This document shows positions 34,137 through 43,341 of a DNA stretch of 64,000 nucleotides, in pieces. How positions within the stretch are numbered: position 1 is the stretch's first letter; the number at the start of each line of letters is the position of its first letter. The notes beneath the pieces are model-generated. The model was not told the DNA's origin, searched no databases, and saw only the letters and a program-made list of their open reading frames with translations. Source of the DNA: an uncultured Lachnospiraceae bacterium (GTDB lineage: Bacteria > Bacillota > Clostridia > Lachnospirales > Lachnospiraceae); NCBI GenBank assembly GCA_944381485.1, contig CALWLI010000001.1, positions 1 to 64,000 of the forward strand, read 5' to 3'. A program made the translations under genes and the position numbers.

Positions 34137-36251
34137 ATGGGAGAGGTAAAGAAGCTTAAAGCCATATGCGGCATATGCCCTGACAAGTGCGATATAGTGG
34201 CAACAGTTGAGGACGGAAGGCTTGTAAAGGTGGAGCCTGACAGAGATTCAAAGAGGGGCAGAGTATGTCCCAGAGGAGCATTGGCTCCTGAGATCGTATA
34301 CAGCCCTAAAAGAATATTAAAGCCTCTTATAAGGACCGGGGAGAAGGGAAGCGGTGAGTTTAAAGAGGTGGAGTTTTCAGAGGCTCTGGACTATGCCGCC
34401 TCAAAAATAAAGGAGGTAGCGGATAAGTACGGACCGGATGCTCTTGTGTCCTATGTGGGCTCATCCGGAAGAGAGCCCTCGACTATGCGCTGCTTTGCGG
34501 GAAAGGACGCCTTCTTTTCACACTTGGGAGGTATAAACGATACCACATGCAGCTCAACCTGTAACTTTGCCTCCTATGTGATGGCTCCGGTGACGGTGTT
34601 CGGAATAAGCCAGCCTGAGGTCTACCCGGATGTGGCGAATTCCTCACTTATATTCGTTATGGGAAAAAATCCCGCCACGGACTCCGGGTATCCTGCTCTC
34701 TACCATAACCTGAAAAAAGCTCGCGAGAGAGGGGCTAAGGTCATTGTCATAGATCCCAGAGGAGACTGCAACAACCGAGAATATGACGAGTGGGTTCCTG
34801 TTATCCCGGGAACAGACGGTGCTCTTGTAATGGCCATGCTGAAGCTTGTAGTTGAGTCTTGCCGCTATGACAGGGACTTTACGGAAAAGTATGTATCAGG
34901 CTTTGAGGAGCTATCATCCTATCTCTCAGGGCTCAAGCTCTCGGAGCTCTCAGAGGCCTGCGGAATACCTCAGGATAAAATAGAGGAGCTTACCGAGGCC
35001 TTTCTCAGAGAAAAATCTTCATTTATAGCCTACACAGGTACTGAATACCAATATTCAGGCATACAGACCAACAGGGCCCTCTGGATACTTTGGGGTATCT
35101 GCGGCAAGCTGGACGTGGCAGGAGGAATGAGATTTTCGGGAAAATCATACAGGGAAATGAAGATGAGAGCTGTGCCCGAGGGCAAAAAGCCCATAGGCTG
35201 CGACAGCCATCCTCTCTACTACATGATGAACGGGGGAGCTCAGCTGGGAGAAGAATTTCTCACGGCGGTTTTGGAGGACCGACCTTATCCTGTGAGAGGA
35301 TATCTTCTCTGCGCGGGAGGTACATCTCTTACCTTCCCTGAGCAGAAGAGGTGGGAGGAAGCCTACAGGAAGCTTGATATATTTATTGTGCTTGAGAGAT
35401 TCATGACCAATGACGCGAGGTTCGCGGATGTTATTTTCCCCGCCACCACCTACTTTGAAAATGAGTCCATAGTAAAGATCCCCGGAGGAACACAGCTGAG
35501 AAGGAGGGTCATAGAGCCTGTGGGGGAGGCAAAGTGCGACACCTTCATACTTCAGGCTTTGGCGGAAAGGCTCGGATTCGGAGAGGCCTATCCAAAGAAC
35601 GATGAGGAGATGCTTTTGTGGCTTGCAGGAGGAGATCAGGGCTTTGTGGATGAGCTTAAGAAAGCTCAATACGGCATAATGGACAGGACCTTTGATGAGG
35701 AGAAAAAATACGAGTCGGGAATGCTCAGGGCTGACGGAAAAGCGGGATTTCCCACCCCAAGCGGAAAACTCGAAATTATTTCTTCTGTAATAGAAAGTGC
35801 GGGATATTCAAGCATTCCTGAATATCATGACATAAGAGAATTAAAGGAATTCGGCTCAAAAGAGGAATTCCCCATGATGATGACTACAGGAGCAAGAAGC
35901 CGTATCCGCTTTGCAAGCTTCGGTCCAAATGTGGATGAGATAGCAAAAGCGGAGCCGTATCCTCTCATGAGCATAGGTGAGGAGGACGCAAGGGAAAAGG
36001 GAATTTCCGAGGGAGATATGGTGAAGGTGGAGACTGCCTTCGGAAGCGGAGAATTTAAAGCACATATCTGTCTTATGGCAAAGGGCTGCATACACATACC
36101 CTTCGGAGGCGGAAGTCCATATATGACAGGTGGATGGAAGGAAGGAAACGTAAACAGACTGGCTTCCATGAGATACACGGATCCTCTGTCAGGCTATATA
36201 ACCTACAAGTCCTTGCCCTGCAGGATAAAAAAGGCGGAAAACAATGCATAA
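34137..36251 (+). CDS. Molybdopterin-dependent oxidoreductase, formate dehydrogenase/thiosulfate reductase-like
   Basis: The 704-residue protein belongs to the DMSO-reductase superfamily. An N-terminal [4Fe-4S] site has Cys at 11, 14, 18 and 44 (ICGICPDKC, then GRVCPRG). FVMGKNPATDSGYP and VIVIDPRGD are pterin-contact motifs, and the C-terminal beta-barrel domain has EDAREKGISEGDMV. The likely metal ligand is Cys in DTTCSSTCNF (about 138-142); no in-frame UGA occurs, so it is not a selenocysteine enzyme. No signal peptide or Tat motif is seen, so it is cytoplasmic. It overlaps the MobA-MoeA-MobB gene by 8 nt, coupling enzyme to cofactor supply. The substrate is uncertain. Confidence 0.9.
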   Translation: MGEVKKLKAICGICPDKCDIVATVEDGRLVKVEPDRDSKRGRVCPRGALAPEIVYSPKRILKPLIRTGEKGSGEFKEVEFSEALDYAASKIKEVADKYGPDALVSYVGSSGREPSTMRCFAGKDAFFSHLGGINDTTCSSTCNFASYVMAPVTVFGISQPEVYPDVANSSLIFVMGKNPATDSGYPALYHNLKKARERGAKVIVIDPRGDCNNREYDEWVPVIPGTDGALVMAMLKLVVESCRYDRDFTEKYVSGFEELSSYLSGLKLSELSEACGIPQDKIEELTEAFLREKSSFIAYTGTEYQYSGIQTNRALWILWGICGKLDVAGGMRFSGKSYREMKMRAVPEGKKPIGCDSHPLYYMMNGGAQLGEEFLTAVLEDRPYPVRGYLLCAGGTSLTFPEQKRWEEAYRKLDIFIVLERFMTNDARFADVIFPATTYFENESIVKIPGGTQLRRRVIEPVGEAKCDTFILQALAERLGFGEAYPKNDEEMLLWLAGGDQGFVDELKKAQYGIMDRTFDEEKKYESGMLRADGKAGFPTPSGKLEIISSVIESAGYSSIPEYHDIRELKEFGSKEEFPMMMTTGARSRIRFASFGPNVDEIAKAEPYPLMSIGEEDAREKGISEGDMVKVETAFGSGEFKAHICLMAKGCIHIPFGGGSPYMTGGWKEGNVNRLASMRYTDPLSGYITYKSLPCRIKKAENNA

Positions 36252-38583
36252 ATATAAATATTTGATCCTAAGCGGAGGTAAAAACCGCAGGATGCATGGG
36301 AGAAATAAGCTCTTTATGGAAGTGGGAGGTAAAATCAGGCTTGAGGCCATAAGGGAACTGATAGAAGCTACAGAGAGTGCTTCAGGAATGGGCCTTTATG
36401 GAGAAAAGCCTGAGATACTCTTATCAACCGCTCCCCTTAAAGACATTGCTGAAGATGACCGGAGGCTCTATGAGTCCTCCGGACTTCCTGTAATAGAGGA
36501 CATAATAGGAGACAAAGGACCTTTGGGAGGCATACTAAGCGGACTTGAAAGCAGGGACTGTGAGGCCCTTCTTGTTATATCATCAGACTTTTTTTCGCCG
36601 GATGATGACATACTTACACCCCTTATCAGTAATTACAGGGAGACAGGAAGGCCTACATTTTACAGGAAGGATCCGGGATATGCACATCCTCTTCCGGGAA
36701 TATATACAAGGGACATGCTCAGTAAGCTTAGGGAGGCAACACAGGGAGGAAAGCTGAGGCTTTCAGGATTTGTGGAGAGCTTTTCAAAGGACCATACTGT
36801 GGATATTTTAGAGCTTTCTTCGGGAAAAACATTTTATAACCTTAACACGGCTTATGATGTAATGAGGGTGGAGGGACTTGCTGAACATAAGACATCATCA
36901 GTGACTCTTGAGGAGGCTTTAAGCCTTGCAAAGGAGACCTTTCCTCCACTTAAAGGCTCAGAGGAGCTTTCCCTGTATGAGGCCACAGGAAGGTATATCG
37001 CAGAGGATTACAGGGCTCCTAATCCCCAGCCTCCCTTCAGGAGATCACCTCTTGACGGATACGCTGTCAGATCCTCTGATTTAAGAGGAGCTTCAAAGTC
37101 TTCACCTGTAACACTCAAGGTCTCAGAAATCTCCTATGCGGGAGACAAAAGACAGCTTGAGATAAAGGCGGGGGAGGCCGTAAGGATAATGACAGGGGCA
37201 CCCATACCTGAGGGGGCTGATACTGTTATAATGCAGGAGATGACAGACGGAGCTGAGGGAGTAAGAGATGAGACGGGAGTCTATCGGCCAGGGAAAGTAA
37301 AGATATACTGCGAGTCAGGCCGGGGGAAAAATATAGTTCCTGAGGGAGAAGACTATGGCAAAGGCGAACTGCTTGTGAGAAAGGGAGAAAAGCTTCTTGC
37401 CCCTCAGGCAGCTCTCCTGGCTTCCATGGGAGCGGGAAGAGTTAAGCTCAGTCCTCGGGTGAGGATATCTGTATTTTCCACAGGAGACGAGCTTGTTGCT
37501 CCGGGGGAGGAAGCGGGCTACGGAAAGATATATGATTCCAACCTTCCCGGTGCAGTTGCTGTCTTTAAGCTGTGTGGGGAAGAGATCGTCAGGGCAGAGA
37601 GACTGAGAGATGAGGAGGACAGCATATATAAAAAGATGAGGGAAGCCCTTTCTGACTCGGACATGGTAGTTACCACAGGAGGAGTATCTGTTGGGAAGAA
37701 GGATCTGATGCCCCGGGTGCTGGAAAGACTTGGAGCAGGAACTGTATTTAAAGGAATACTTATGAAGCCGGGAATGCCTACAAGATGTGCTGAGTGTATG
37801 GGAAAGCCGATATTCTGCCTTTCCGGAAATCCTGCCGCAGCCTTTACCCATATGGAGCTCTTGATAAAGCCCTTTCTAAGGCATCTTCACGGGATAAGAG
37901 AGGATATCCCTTGGAGAAAGGGCAGAGCCATGCTTGTGGACAGTATAGAAAAGAAAAGCCCGAGGCGAAGGGTGCTGAGGGGATATACTGAGGGCGGGAG
38001 AGTATACTTCCCCGGAGGAAGGTTTTCCTCAGGAAGCCTGAGAGGCTTGGAGCAAAGCAACTGCTTTATAGACATACCTGAGGGCAACCCGGCACTTTGT
38101 CCGGGGAGCATAGTTGATGTCATATATCAGGATGTTGAAAATAAGGGTATGACAGGAGAGTATACAGTCAAAAAGCCCTTCATATATGCAGTCAGCGGCT
38201 ATAAGAACACAGGAAAGACGAGACTTGTAAACGAGCTTTTAAGGAGACTCAAGAAGGCAGGGATAAAGGCGGCCTGTATAAAGCATGACGGGCATGACTT
38301 TATACCTGACGTGCCGGGAACAGACAGCTTTTCCTTCAGGGAGGCAGGAGCCTTAGGCTGCGGAGTATTCTCGGGAAGAAGATTCATGATCACAAGGGAG
38401 CAGGCCGTGGATGAGCTCTTTATGGCAGCTGCCTTTCCGGATGCCGAGATAATATTGATCGAAGGCTTAAAGGAGAGTGATCATCCCAAGTATGTCTGCA
38501 GCTATCCGGAAAAGGAGGCGGATCCTGACCGTGTCTTTGAAGCTATGATGAGGCTTTACTCAGAGTACCGGAAGGAGCTGTAG
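36244..38583 (+). CDS. Fused molybdenum cofactor protein MobA-MoeA-MobB
   Basis: One 779-residue frame carries three cofactor enzymes. Residues 1 to about 200 are MobA-like, with LSGGKNRRMHGRNKL corresponding to the MobA nucleotide-binding loop, which adds a nucleotide to molybdopterin. Residues about 215-630 are MoeA, which inserts molybdenum (RRSPLDGYAVRSSDL, MTGAPIPEGADTVIMQE, TTGGVSVGKKDL, SGNPAAAF). Residues about 640-779 are MobB, a P-loop GTPase with GYKNTGKTRLVNELLRRL. The gene overlaps the oxidoreductase by 8 nt. Such pairs are usually separate genes; a triple fusion is rare. The N-terminal MobA part is divergent and may be active on a different nucleotide, such as CTP. Confidence 0.9.
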   Translation: MHKYKYLILSGGKNRRMHGRNKLFMEVGGKIRLEAIRELIEATESASGMGLYGEKPEILLSTAPLKDIAEDDRRLYESSGLPVIEDIIGDKGPLGGILSGLESRDCEALLVISSDFFSPDDDILTPLISNYRETGRPTFYRKDPGYAHPLPGIYTRDMLSKLREATQGGKLRLSGFVESFSKDHTVDILELSSGKTFYNLNTAYDVMRVEGLAEHKTSSVTLEEALSLAKETFPPLKGSEELSLYEATGRYIAEDYRAPNPQPPFRRSPLDGYAVRSSDLRGASKSSPVTLKVSEISYAGDKRQLEIKAGEAVRIMTGAPIPEGADTVIMQEMTDGAEGVRDETGVYRPGKVKIYCESGRGKNIVPEGEDYGKGELLVRKGEKLLAPQAALLASMGAGRVKLSPRVRISVFSTGDELVAPGEEAGYGKIYDSNLPGAVAVFKLCGEEIVRAERLRDEEDSIYKKMREALSDSDMVVTTGGVSVGKKDLMPRVLERLGAGTVFKGILMKPGMPTRCAECMGKPIFCLSGNPAAAFTHMELLIKPFLRHLHGIREDIPWRKGRAMLVDSIEKKSPRRRVLRGYTEGGRVYFPGGRFSSGSLRGLEQSNCFIDIPEGNPALCPGSIVDVIYQDVENKGMTGEYTVKKPFIYAVSGYKNTGKTRLVNELLRRLKKAGIKAACIKHDGHDFIPDVPGTDSFSFREAGALGCGVFSGRRFMITREQAVDELFMAAAFPDAEIILIEGLKESDHPKYVCSYPEKEADPDRVFEAMMRLYSEYRKEL

Positions 38584-38610
38584 GGCTCATTATAAGGGGT
38601 CTTTGCCGCC

Positions 38611-39753
38611 TCAGATAAGGTTTGTAAAAAGAAAGGCCTGAAATGAGAGCACAAGAAGAAAGAGCAAGTTCCAAAGGGTAAACACCTTCATAAAGCTCAT
38701 CTTTTTAAAGGGATACTCATGGGCATAGAACTTAAATGCTATAAGGCTTGCCAGGGAAGCTATCAGTGTGCCCAGACCCCCTATATTTACTGCAGTGATA
38801 AGAAGAGTCAGATCATTCGTAAATCCGGAGAGGAGTATAGCCGCAGGCACATTGCTTATCACCTGGCTTGCAAGTATTCCCGCAAGGAGCTCATGGCCGT
38901 CTACAATGGCCATAAGAGCGGAATTCAGCTCCGGAATGCGCTTTAAGTTTCCTATAAATATAAAGAAACATACAAAGGTCAGAAGAAGGAAATAGTCCAC
39001 CGAGCAAAAAAGCTTTTTGTTTACAATAAATACGATCAGAGAGACACAGATCAGAGCAGGAATAAAAGAAATTATCCTGAACACTACCAAAAGGCAGACA
39101 AAAAGCAGTAATATATACATAAGGAGCCTGTAGAGTGATCCCCTGTCTCCCAAAGCGGCTGAGACGCCTGCATTTATTGCCGCCTTAGCCTGTACAGCCT
39201 CGGCTTTCTCAAAACAAAGAGCGATAATAAGTATTATGAGAGAGGAGAGGGCATATGGAAGGACGGCAAAGGCAAATTCCTGATAGCCCATTCCGGAGGC
39301 GGAGAAGAGATAGAGGTTTTGGGGATTGCCTATAGGGGTAGCCATGCTTCCCAGATTGGCGGCTATGGTCTCAAGAACTATGAGCTTTAAAAGCCTGTCC
39401 TCCCTCTCTATCATTTTAAATATGAGAAGAGTAAATGGGATAAAGGTTATCAGAGCCACATCGTTGGTGATGATCATGCTTGAGAAAAAGCAGAGCAGTA
39501 CGAGGAAAAGAGAGAGCTTTCTCAGATCTCCCGCCTTCTTTAAAAGCCGTCCTCCGAAAAATTCAAATATTCCCAGAGATTTGAAGCCCGCTACTATGAG
39601 CATCAGACAGAAAAGAAGAGCCAGAGTGCGATAGTCCGGGTAGGAGAGATACAGTGAGTCGGGGATAACAATGAAGGAGGAGATAAGTGCGAGGACCAGT
39701 GAAACACAAAATACAGTCTCCCCTTTAAAAAATGCTTTGAAACGAGCAGCCAT
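38611..39753 (-). CDS. SLC13/ArsB-type anion transporter
   Basis: Polytopic membrane protein of 380 residues, related to citrate/arsenite (ion transporter superfamily) permeases. About 10-11 hydrophobic helices are visible. Conserved signs are GSMATPIGNPQNLYLF and, in the second half, SQVISNVPAAILLSGFTND followed by NIGGLGTLIASLASLI, the re-entrant loop pattern of the family. The minus-strand start follows AAGGAG by 7 nt (MAARFKAF); a longer reading begins 13 codons earlier without a site. Neighbouring molybdenum genes might hint at an oxyanion substrate, but that is speculative. Confidence 0.88.
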   Translation of the reverse strand: MAARFKAFFKGETVFCVSLVLALISSFIVIPDSLYLSYPDYRTLALLFCLMLIVAGFKSLGIFEFFGGRLLKKAGDLRKLSLFLVLLCFFSSMIITNDVALITFIPFTLLIFKMIEREDRLLKLIVLETIAANLGSMATPIGNPQNLYLFSASGMGYQEFAFAVLPYALSSLIILIIALCFEKAEAVQAKAAINAGVSAALGDRGSLYRLLMYILLLFVCLLVVFRIISFIPALICVSLIVFIVNKKLFCSVDYFLLLTFVCFFIFIGNLKRIPELNSALMAIVDGHELLAGILASQVISNVPAAILLSGFTNDLTLLITAVNIGGLGTLIASLASLIAFKFYAHEYPFKKMSFMKVFTLWNLLFLLVLSFQAFLFTNLI

Positions 39754-39855
39754 ACATAACTCCTTAAAAATACGATTTTTTACAAACGGCAATATTATAG
39801 CTCAGAGAGATTTGAAAGACAATATTTAACAGAGACAGGAAGGGAGAAAACAAAG

Positions 39856-40713
39856 ATGAAGACAGCTTTTTTCGGACTGGGGAATATGGGGCTTCCCATA
39901 GCTTTAAACCTTTTAAAAAACGGACACGAGGTCAGCTCCTTCGTGCACAAAAAGGGGGAGGGCCCAAAGGCTCTTTCAGAGGCAGGAGGGATTATAGCGT
40001 ACTCAGCCTGTGAGGCGGTTAAGGGGGCGGATGTAATATTTACCATAGTCCCTGATGACAAGGCTCTTTCAGAGCTTATGCTTAAAGAAAACATGCATGA
40101 AGCCGTGAAGGAGGGGGCAGTGATAGTTGAAATGACCTCCTGCTCTCCGGAAACTGTCATAAAGCTTGCAGATGCCTACAGAGACAAAAAGGTGGAGGTG
40201 CTTGACGCCCCTGTATCAGGTGGAGTGAAGGCTGCGAGAAATGCAGCAATGACCTTTATGTGCTCCGGAGCTGAGGAGCTCTTTGAGAGGATGAAGCCTC
40301 TTCTCTCTCAGCTGGGCACAAAATTATTTTATGTGGGAAAGCTTGGAGACGGAAAACGGATAAAATCTCTCAACAATCTCCTGGCGGCAATAAACGCCAT
40401 AGGAATATGCGAGGCTGCAAATACTGTGAAAAAGCAGGGCATAGATCCGAAGATATTTGAGGCGGTGGTGATGGAGAGCTCAGGGGGATCCACCCAGCTT
40501 AAGAACAATTTCATGAGGATAATAGAGGAGAACTTCACACCGAATTTTTCAATGGAGCTTATGAGAAAGGACGTGGGCCTTGCCTCAAAGCTTGAGGAGG
40601 GGATATACACTCCCCTCTCCGATAGAGCCCTTGACATACTTAAGGAGGGGGCTGTGTTTGACGGAGAAAACTATACAGCTGTGGCAAAGCTGGGAAATAA
40701 AAACAGCCTGTAG
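39856..40713 (+). CDS. NAD(P)-dependent beta-hydroxyacid dehydrogenase (3-hydroxyisobutyrate dehydrogenase family)
   Basis: The 285-residue oxidoreductase has the N-terminal Rossmann motif FFGLGNMGLPIALNLLKNGH, the substrate-binding DAPVSGGVKAARNAAMTFM, and catalytic lysine in the GDGKRIKSLNNLLAAIN segment. This matches 3-hydroxyisobutyrate/tartronate semialdehyde/2-hydroxymethylglutarate type enzymes. AGGGAG lies upstream of the ATG. No pathway partners flank it, so the substrate is open. Confidence 0.9.
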   Translation: MKTAFFGLGNMGLPIALNLLKNGHEVSSFVHKKGEGPKALSEAGGIIAYSACEAVKGADVIFTIVPDDKALSELMLKENMHEAVKEGAVIVEMTSCSPETVIKLADAYRDKKVEVLDAPVSGGVKAARNAAMTFMCSGAEELFERMKPLLSQLGTKLFYVGKLGDGKRIKSLNNLLAAINAIGICEAANTVKKQGIDPKIFEAVVMESSGGSTQLKNNFMRIIEENFTPNFSMELMRKDVGLASKLEEGIYTPLSDRALDILKEGAVFDGENYTAVAKLGNKNSL

Positions 40714-40765
40714 ACACGCCGATATCCTCTGCAGCATCCCATGGTAAAAAAGATTACAGTTTTCC

Positions 40766-40822
40766 TTGACAAAACAGTTTTTGAGAAATAAAATATAACA
40801 GTGTTATATAGCGGTGTTATAT
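40766..40822 (+). promoter_or_regulatory. tetR promoter with operator repeats
   Basis: TTGACA (40766-40771) and TAAAAT (40789-40794) are 17 nt apart. The palindrome ATATAACA-G-TGTTATAT (40793-40809) overlaps the -10 box and start site, and its half-site GTGTTATAT recurs at 40814-40822. This is an autoregulatory TetR operator arrangement. Confidence 0.8.
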
Positions 40823-40838
40823 AAAAGGATGGATATGT

Positions 40839-41456
40839 ATGGGCGAAGCAGAGACAAGGACTTTAAGCTTGATCCATTCGTCGGCTATGCAGGAATTTCT
40901 TGAAAAAGATTTTAAATCTGCTTCCTTACGTAATATTGTGAAAAAAGCCGGTGTAACGACAGGTGCGTTCTACGGCTATTATGCCAGCAAGGAAAGCCTT
41001 TTTGAATCGTTGGTTTGTGAACAATATGAGCATTTTATGGGGCTTTTTAAGAAAGCACAGCAAGATTTTTCCGATATTCCACAGGAGGAGCAGCCAAAAC
41101 ATTTGGGTGACATATCCGGAGCATGCATGGATGAAATGCTTTTATATGCCTATCAGCATTTAAATGTATTTAAACTCATCCTCTGCCATTCTGAAGGGAC
41201 ACGTTTTTCCGGTTTAATTGATGAGATGGTGGAAATAGAGATCAAAGGGACGCATGACTACTTAACTGTACTTGAAAAATTAGGCAGACCTGCGCCGCCT
41301 ATTGATGAGCATTTGGAACATGTATTGATTACCGGCATGTTTAACACGTTTTTTGAGCTGATCATTCATGAAATGCCACTCGAAAAAGCTCAGTATTATT
41401 TAAAAGAAATGCGGGCGTTTTATACTGCCGGATGGATGAAAATTATGGGGCAATAA
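40839..41456 (+). CDS. TetR-family transcriptional regulator
   Basis: Repressor of 205 residues. The N-terminal HTH reads KSASLRNIVKKAGVTTGAFYGYYASKESL with its recognition helix TTGAFYGYY. The rest is a helical ligand domain. AAAGGATGG precedes the ATG. It heads a cassette with two ABC exporter genes 110 nt downstream. Codon use differs from its neighbours, with more CGN arginine codons and fewer AGA/AGG. It is probably derepressed by the exported drug or lipid. Confidence 0.9.
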   Translation: MGEAETRTLSLIHSSAMQEFLEKDFKSASLRNIVKKAGVTTGAFYGYYASKESLFESLVCEQYEHFMGLFKKAQQDFSDIPQEEQPKHLGDISGACMDEMLLYAYQHLNVFKLILCHSEGTRFSGLIDEMVEIEIKGTHDYLTVLEKLGRPAPPIDEHLEHVLITGMFNTFFELIIHEMPLEKAQYYLKEMRAFYTAGWMKIMGQ

Positions 41457-41565
41457 GCCCTATGATTTTTGCTCTTTAGTTAGCCAAAACTAACTATATT
41501 ATTTAATATTCTTCACCGCTCTATGAGTTTCTTATCAAAAAATTAACTTTCAAGGAGGTTTTTGT

Positions 41566-43341
41566 GTGAAAAAGCAATCGGATTTATCAAAGCTGATGTC
41601 TTATGCCGGCAAACACAGGGTATTAACCTATCTCTCGTGGATATTGTCGGTCATAAGCGCCCTGATCGCTCTTGTACCGTTTTGGTACATATGGCGTATC
41701 ATTCGCGATGTGCTGGCAGTTGCCCCGGATTTTACACAGGCGGGAAATATTGCGAGTTACGGTTGGTCTGCCGTATTGTTTGCAGTGATTTCCATTGTTA
41801 TATACATCGGCGCCTTAATGTGTTCCCATCTGAGCGCCTTCCGGGTAGCTTCCAATATCCGTAAAGAACTCATGCGGCACATTGCATCACTGCCGCTTGG
41901 AGTAACAGAAAAGTACGGAAGCGGGAACCTTAGGAGGATTGTCAATACATCCTCCTCGGCGACGGAAAACTATCTGGCGCACAGGCTGCCGGACAAAGCA
42001 GGGGCGATTGCTACTCCGGTAGGGCTTCTCGTTTTGCTGCTTTCCTTTGACCGGAGGCTGGGACTGCTGAGCCTGATTCCGGTTGTGCTTGGATTTCTCA
42101 TTATGATGAAAATGACAGGCGCGGGAATGGAACAGAAAATGCGGGAATATCAAAACTCTCTTTCCGCTATGTCCAATGAAGCGGTCGAATATGTAAGAGG
42201 CATCCCTGTAGTAAAAACATTTGGGCAAACCATATTCTCCTTTAAACGCTTTAAAGCTGCGATTGACAACTACGAGAAGTGGGTCATCGCCTACACAAAA
42301 GCATTGCGTCTGCCTATGATGTTTTATACAACGGCTATAAACGGAGTGTTTGCTTTCTTAATTGCCGGGGGAATCCTTTTGTCAAGGGACGGTGTGTCAA
42401 AGGAGCTGTTACTGAATCTGATTTTTTATATTATCATTACTCCTGTTATAGGTACAACGCTTACAAAGATTATGTTTATGAGTGAAGACGCCATGATTGT
42501 CAGCGACGCGATCAACAGGATCGATGAAGTACTGCGGGAAAAACCATTGCCGGAAAGCCCGGTAAACAAAGAGACGAAGAACAACGGGGTTGTGTTGGAA
42601 CATGTCAGCTACAGCTACGACGGAAAGAAAAATGCGTTAAACGATGTTTCATTGACTATTCAGCCGGGGCAGACTGTCGCGTTTGTAGGTGAGTCAGGCG
42701 GAGGCAAGACTACCCTCGCCAATCTTATCACAAGATTCTTTGATCCTCAAAAAGGACGAGTTTTGATTGGAAATATTGATATACGCGACATCCCGAAAGA
42801 AACACTTATGAACAAGGTGTCGTTTGTTTTTCAAAACAGTCGGCTGCTCAAAACATCGATCTTTGAAAATGTACGTATGGGGAATCCCGCTGCAACTCGT
42901 GACGAAATCATACAAGCATTGGAGGCCGCTCAATGTATGGATATTATTGAAAAGATGCCGAATGGCGTAGATACAGTAGTTGGCGGGAATGGTGTGTACC
43001 TGTCCGGCGGAGAGCAGCAGAGAATCTCTATTGCCCGGGCGATCCTGAAAAACGCACCGATTTTAATCTTGGATGAAGCTACCGCCTTCGCCGATCCTGA
43101 CAATGAAGTGCGGGTACAACAGGCTCTGTCTGTGCTGTCAAAGGGGAAAACCGTAATTATGATTGCTCACAGGCTCTCTTCCGTTACAAGAGCGGATTGT
43201 ATTTATGTATTGCAGGATGGCGAGATAATCGAAAGTGGAACGCACAGCGAGTTAATAGAACAAAACGGCAGGTTTGCCCAAATGTGGAAAAATTATTGCG
43301 AAGCGGTGGAATGGAAGATTGCAAAGGAGGCAAGAGCATGA
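41566..43341 (+). CDS. ABC exporter, fused TM and ATPase, subunit 1
   Basis: Half-transporter of 591 residues with six TM helices (about 20-325) and a C-terminal ATPase. Walker A is GESGGGKT, the signature is LSGGEQQRISIARA, Walker B is ILILDEATAFADPDNE with the catalytic Glu. The start is GTG after AAGGAGG. Its stop overlaps the next gene's ATG (ATGA), so the two form a heterodimer. The pair resembles YbtPQ/IrtAB-type and multidrug exporters. Foreign-looking codon use runs through the whole cassette (40793-45068). Confidence 0.92.
   Translation: MKKQSDLSKLMSYAGKHRVLTYLSWILSVISALIALVPFWYIWRIIRDVLAVAPDFTQAGNIASYGWSAVLFAVISIVIYIGALMCSHLSAFRVASNIRKELMRHIASLPLGVTEKYGSGNLRRIVNTSSSATENYLAHRLPDKAGAIATPVGLLVLLLSFDRRLGLLSLIPVVLGFLIMMKMTGAGMEQKMREYQNSLSAMSNEAVEYVRGIPVVKTFGQTIFSFKRFKAAIDNYEKWVIAYTKALRLPMMFYTTAINGVFAFLIAGGILLSRDGVSKELLLNLIFYIIITPVIGTTLTKIMFMSEDAMIVSDAINRIDEVLREKPLPESPVNKETKNNGVVLEHVSYSYDGKKNALNDVSLTIQPGQTVAFVGESGGGKTTLANLITRFFDPQKGRVLIGNIDIRDIPKETLMNKVSFVFQNSRLLKTSIFENVRMGNPAATRDEIIQALEAAQCMDIIEKMPNGVDTVVGGNGVYLSGGEQQRISIARAILKNAPILILDEATAFADPDNEVRVQQALSVLSKGKTVIMIAHRLSSVTRADCIYVLQDGEIIESGTHSELIEQNGRFAQMWKNYCEAVEWKIAKEARA

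Noticed and set aside
34137..36251. Selenocysteine formate dehydrogenase
   Set aside because: No in-frame UGA occurs across the whole 704-codon frame; the ligand is most likely Cys near 138-142.
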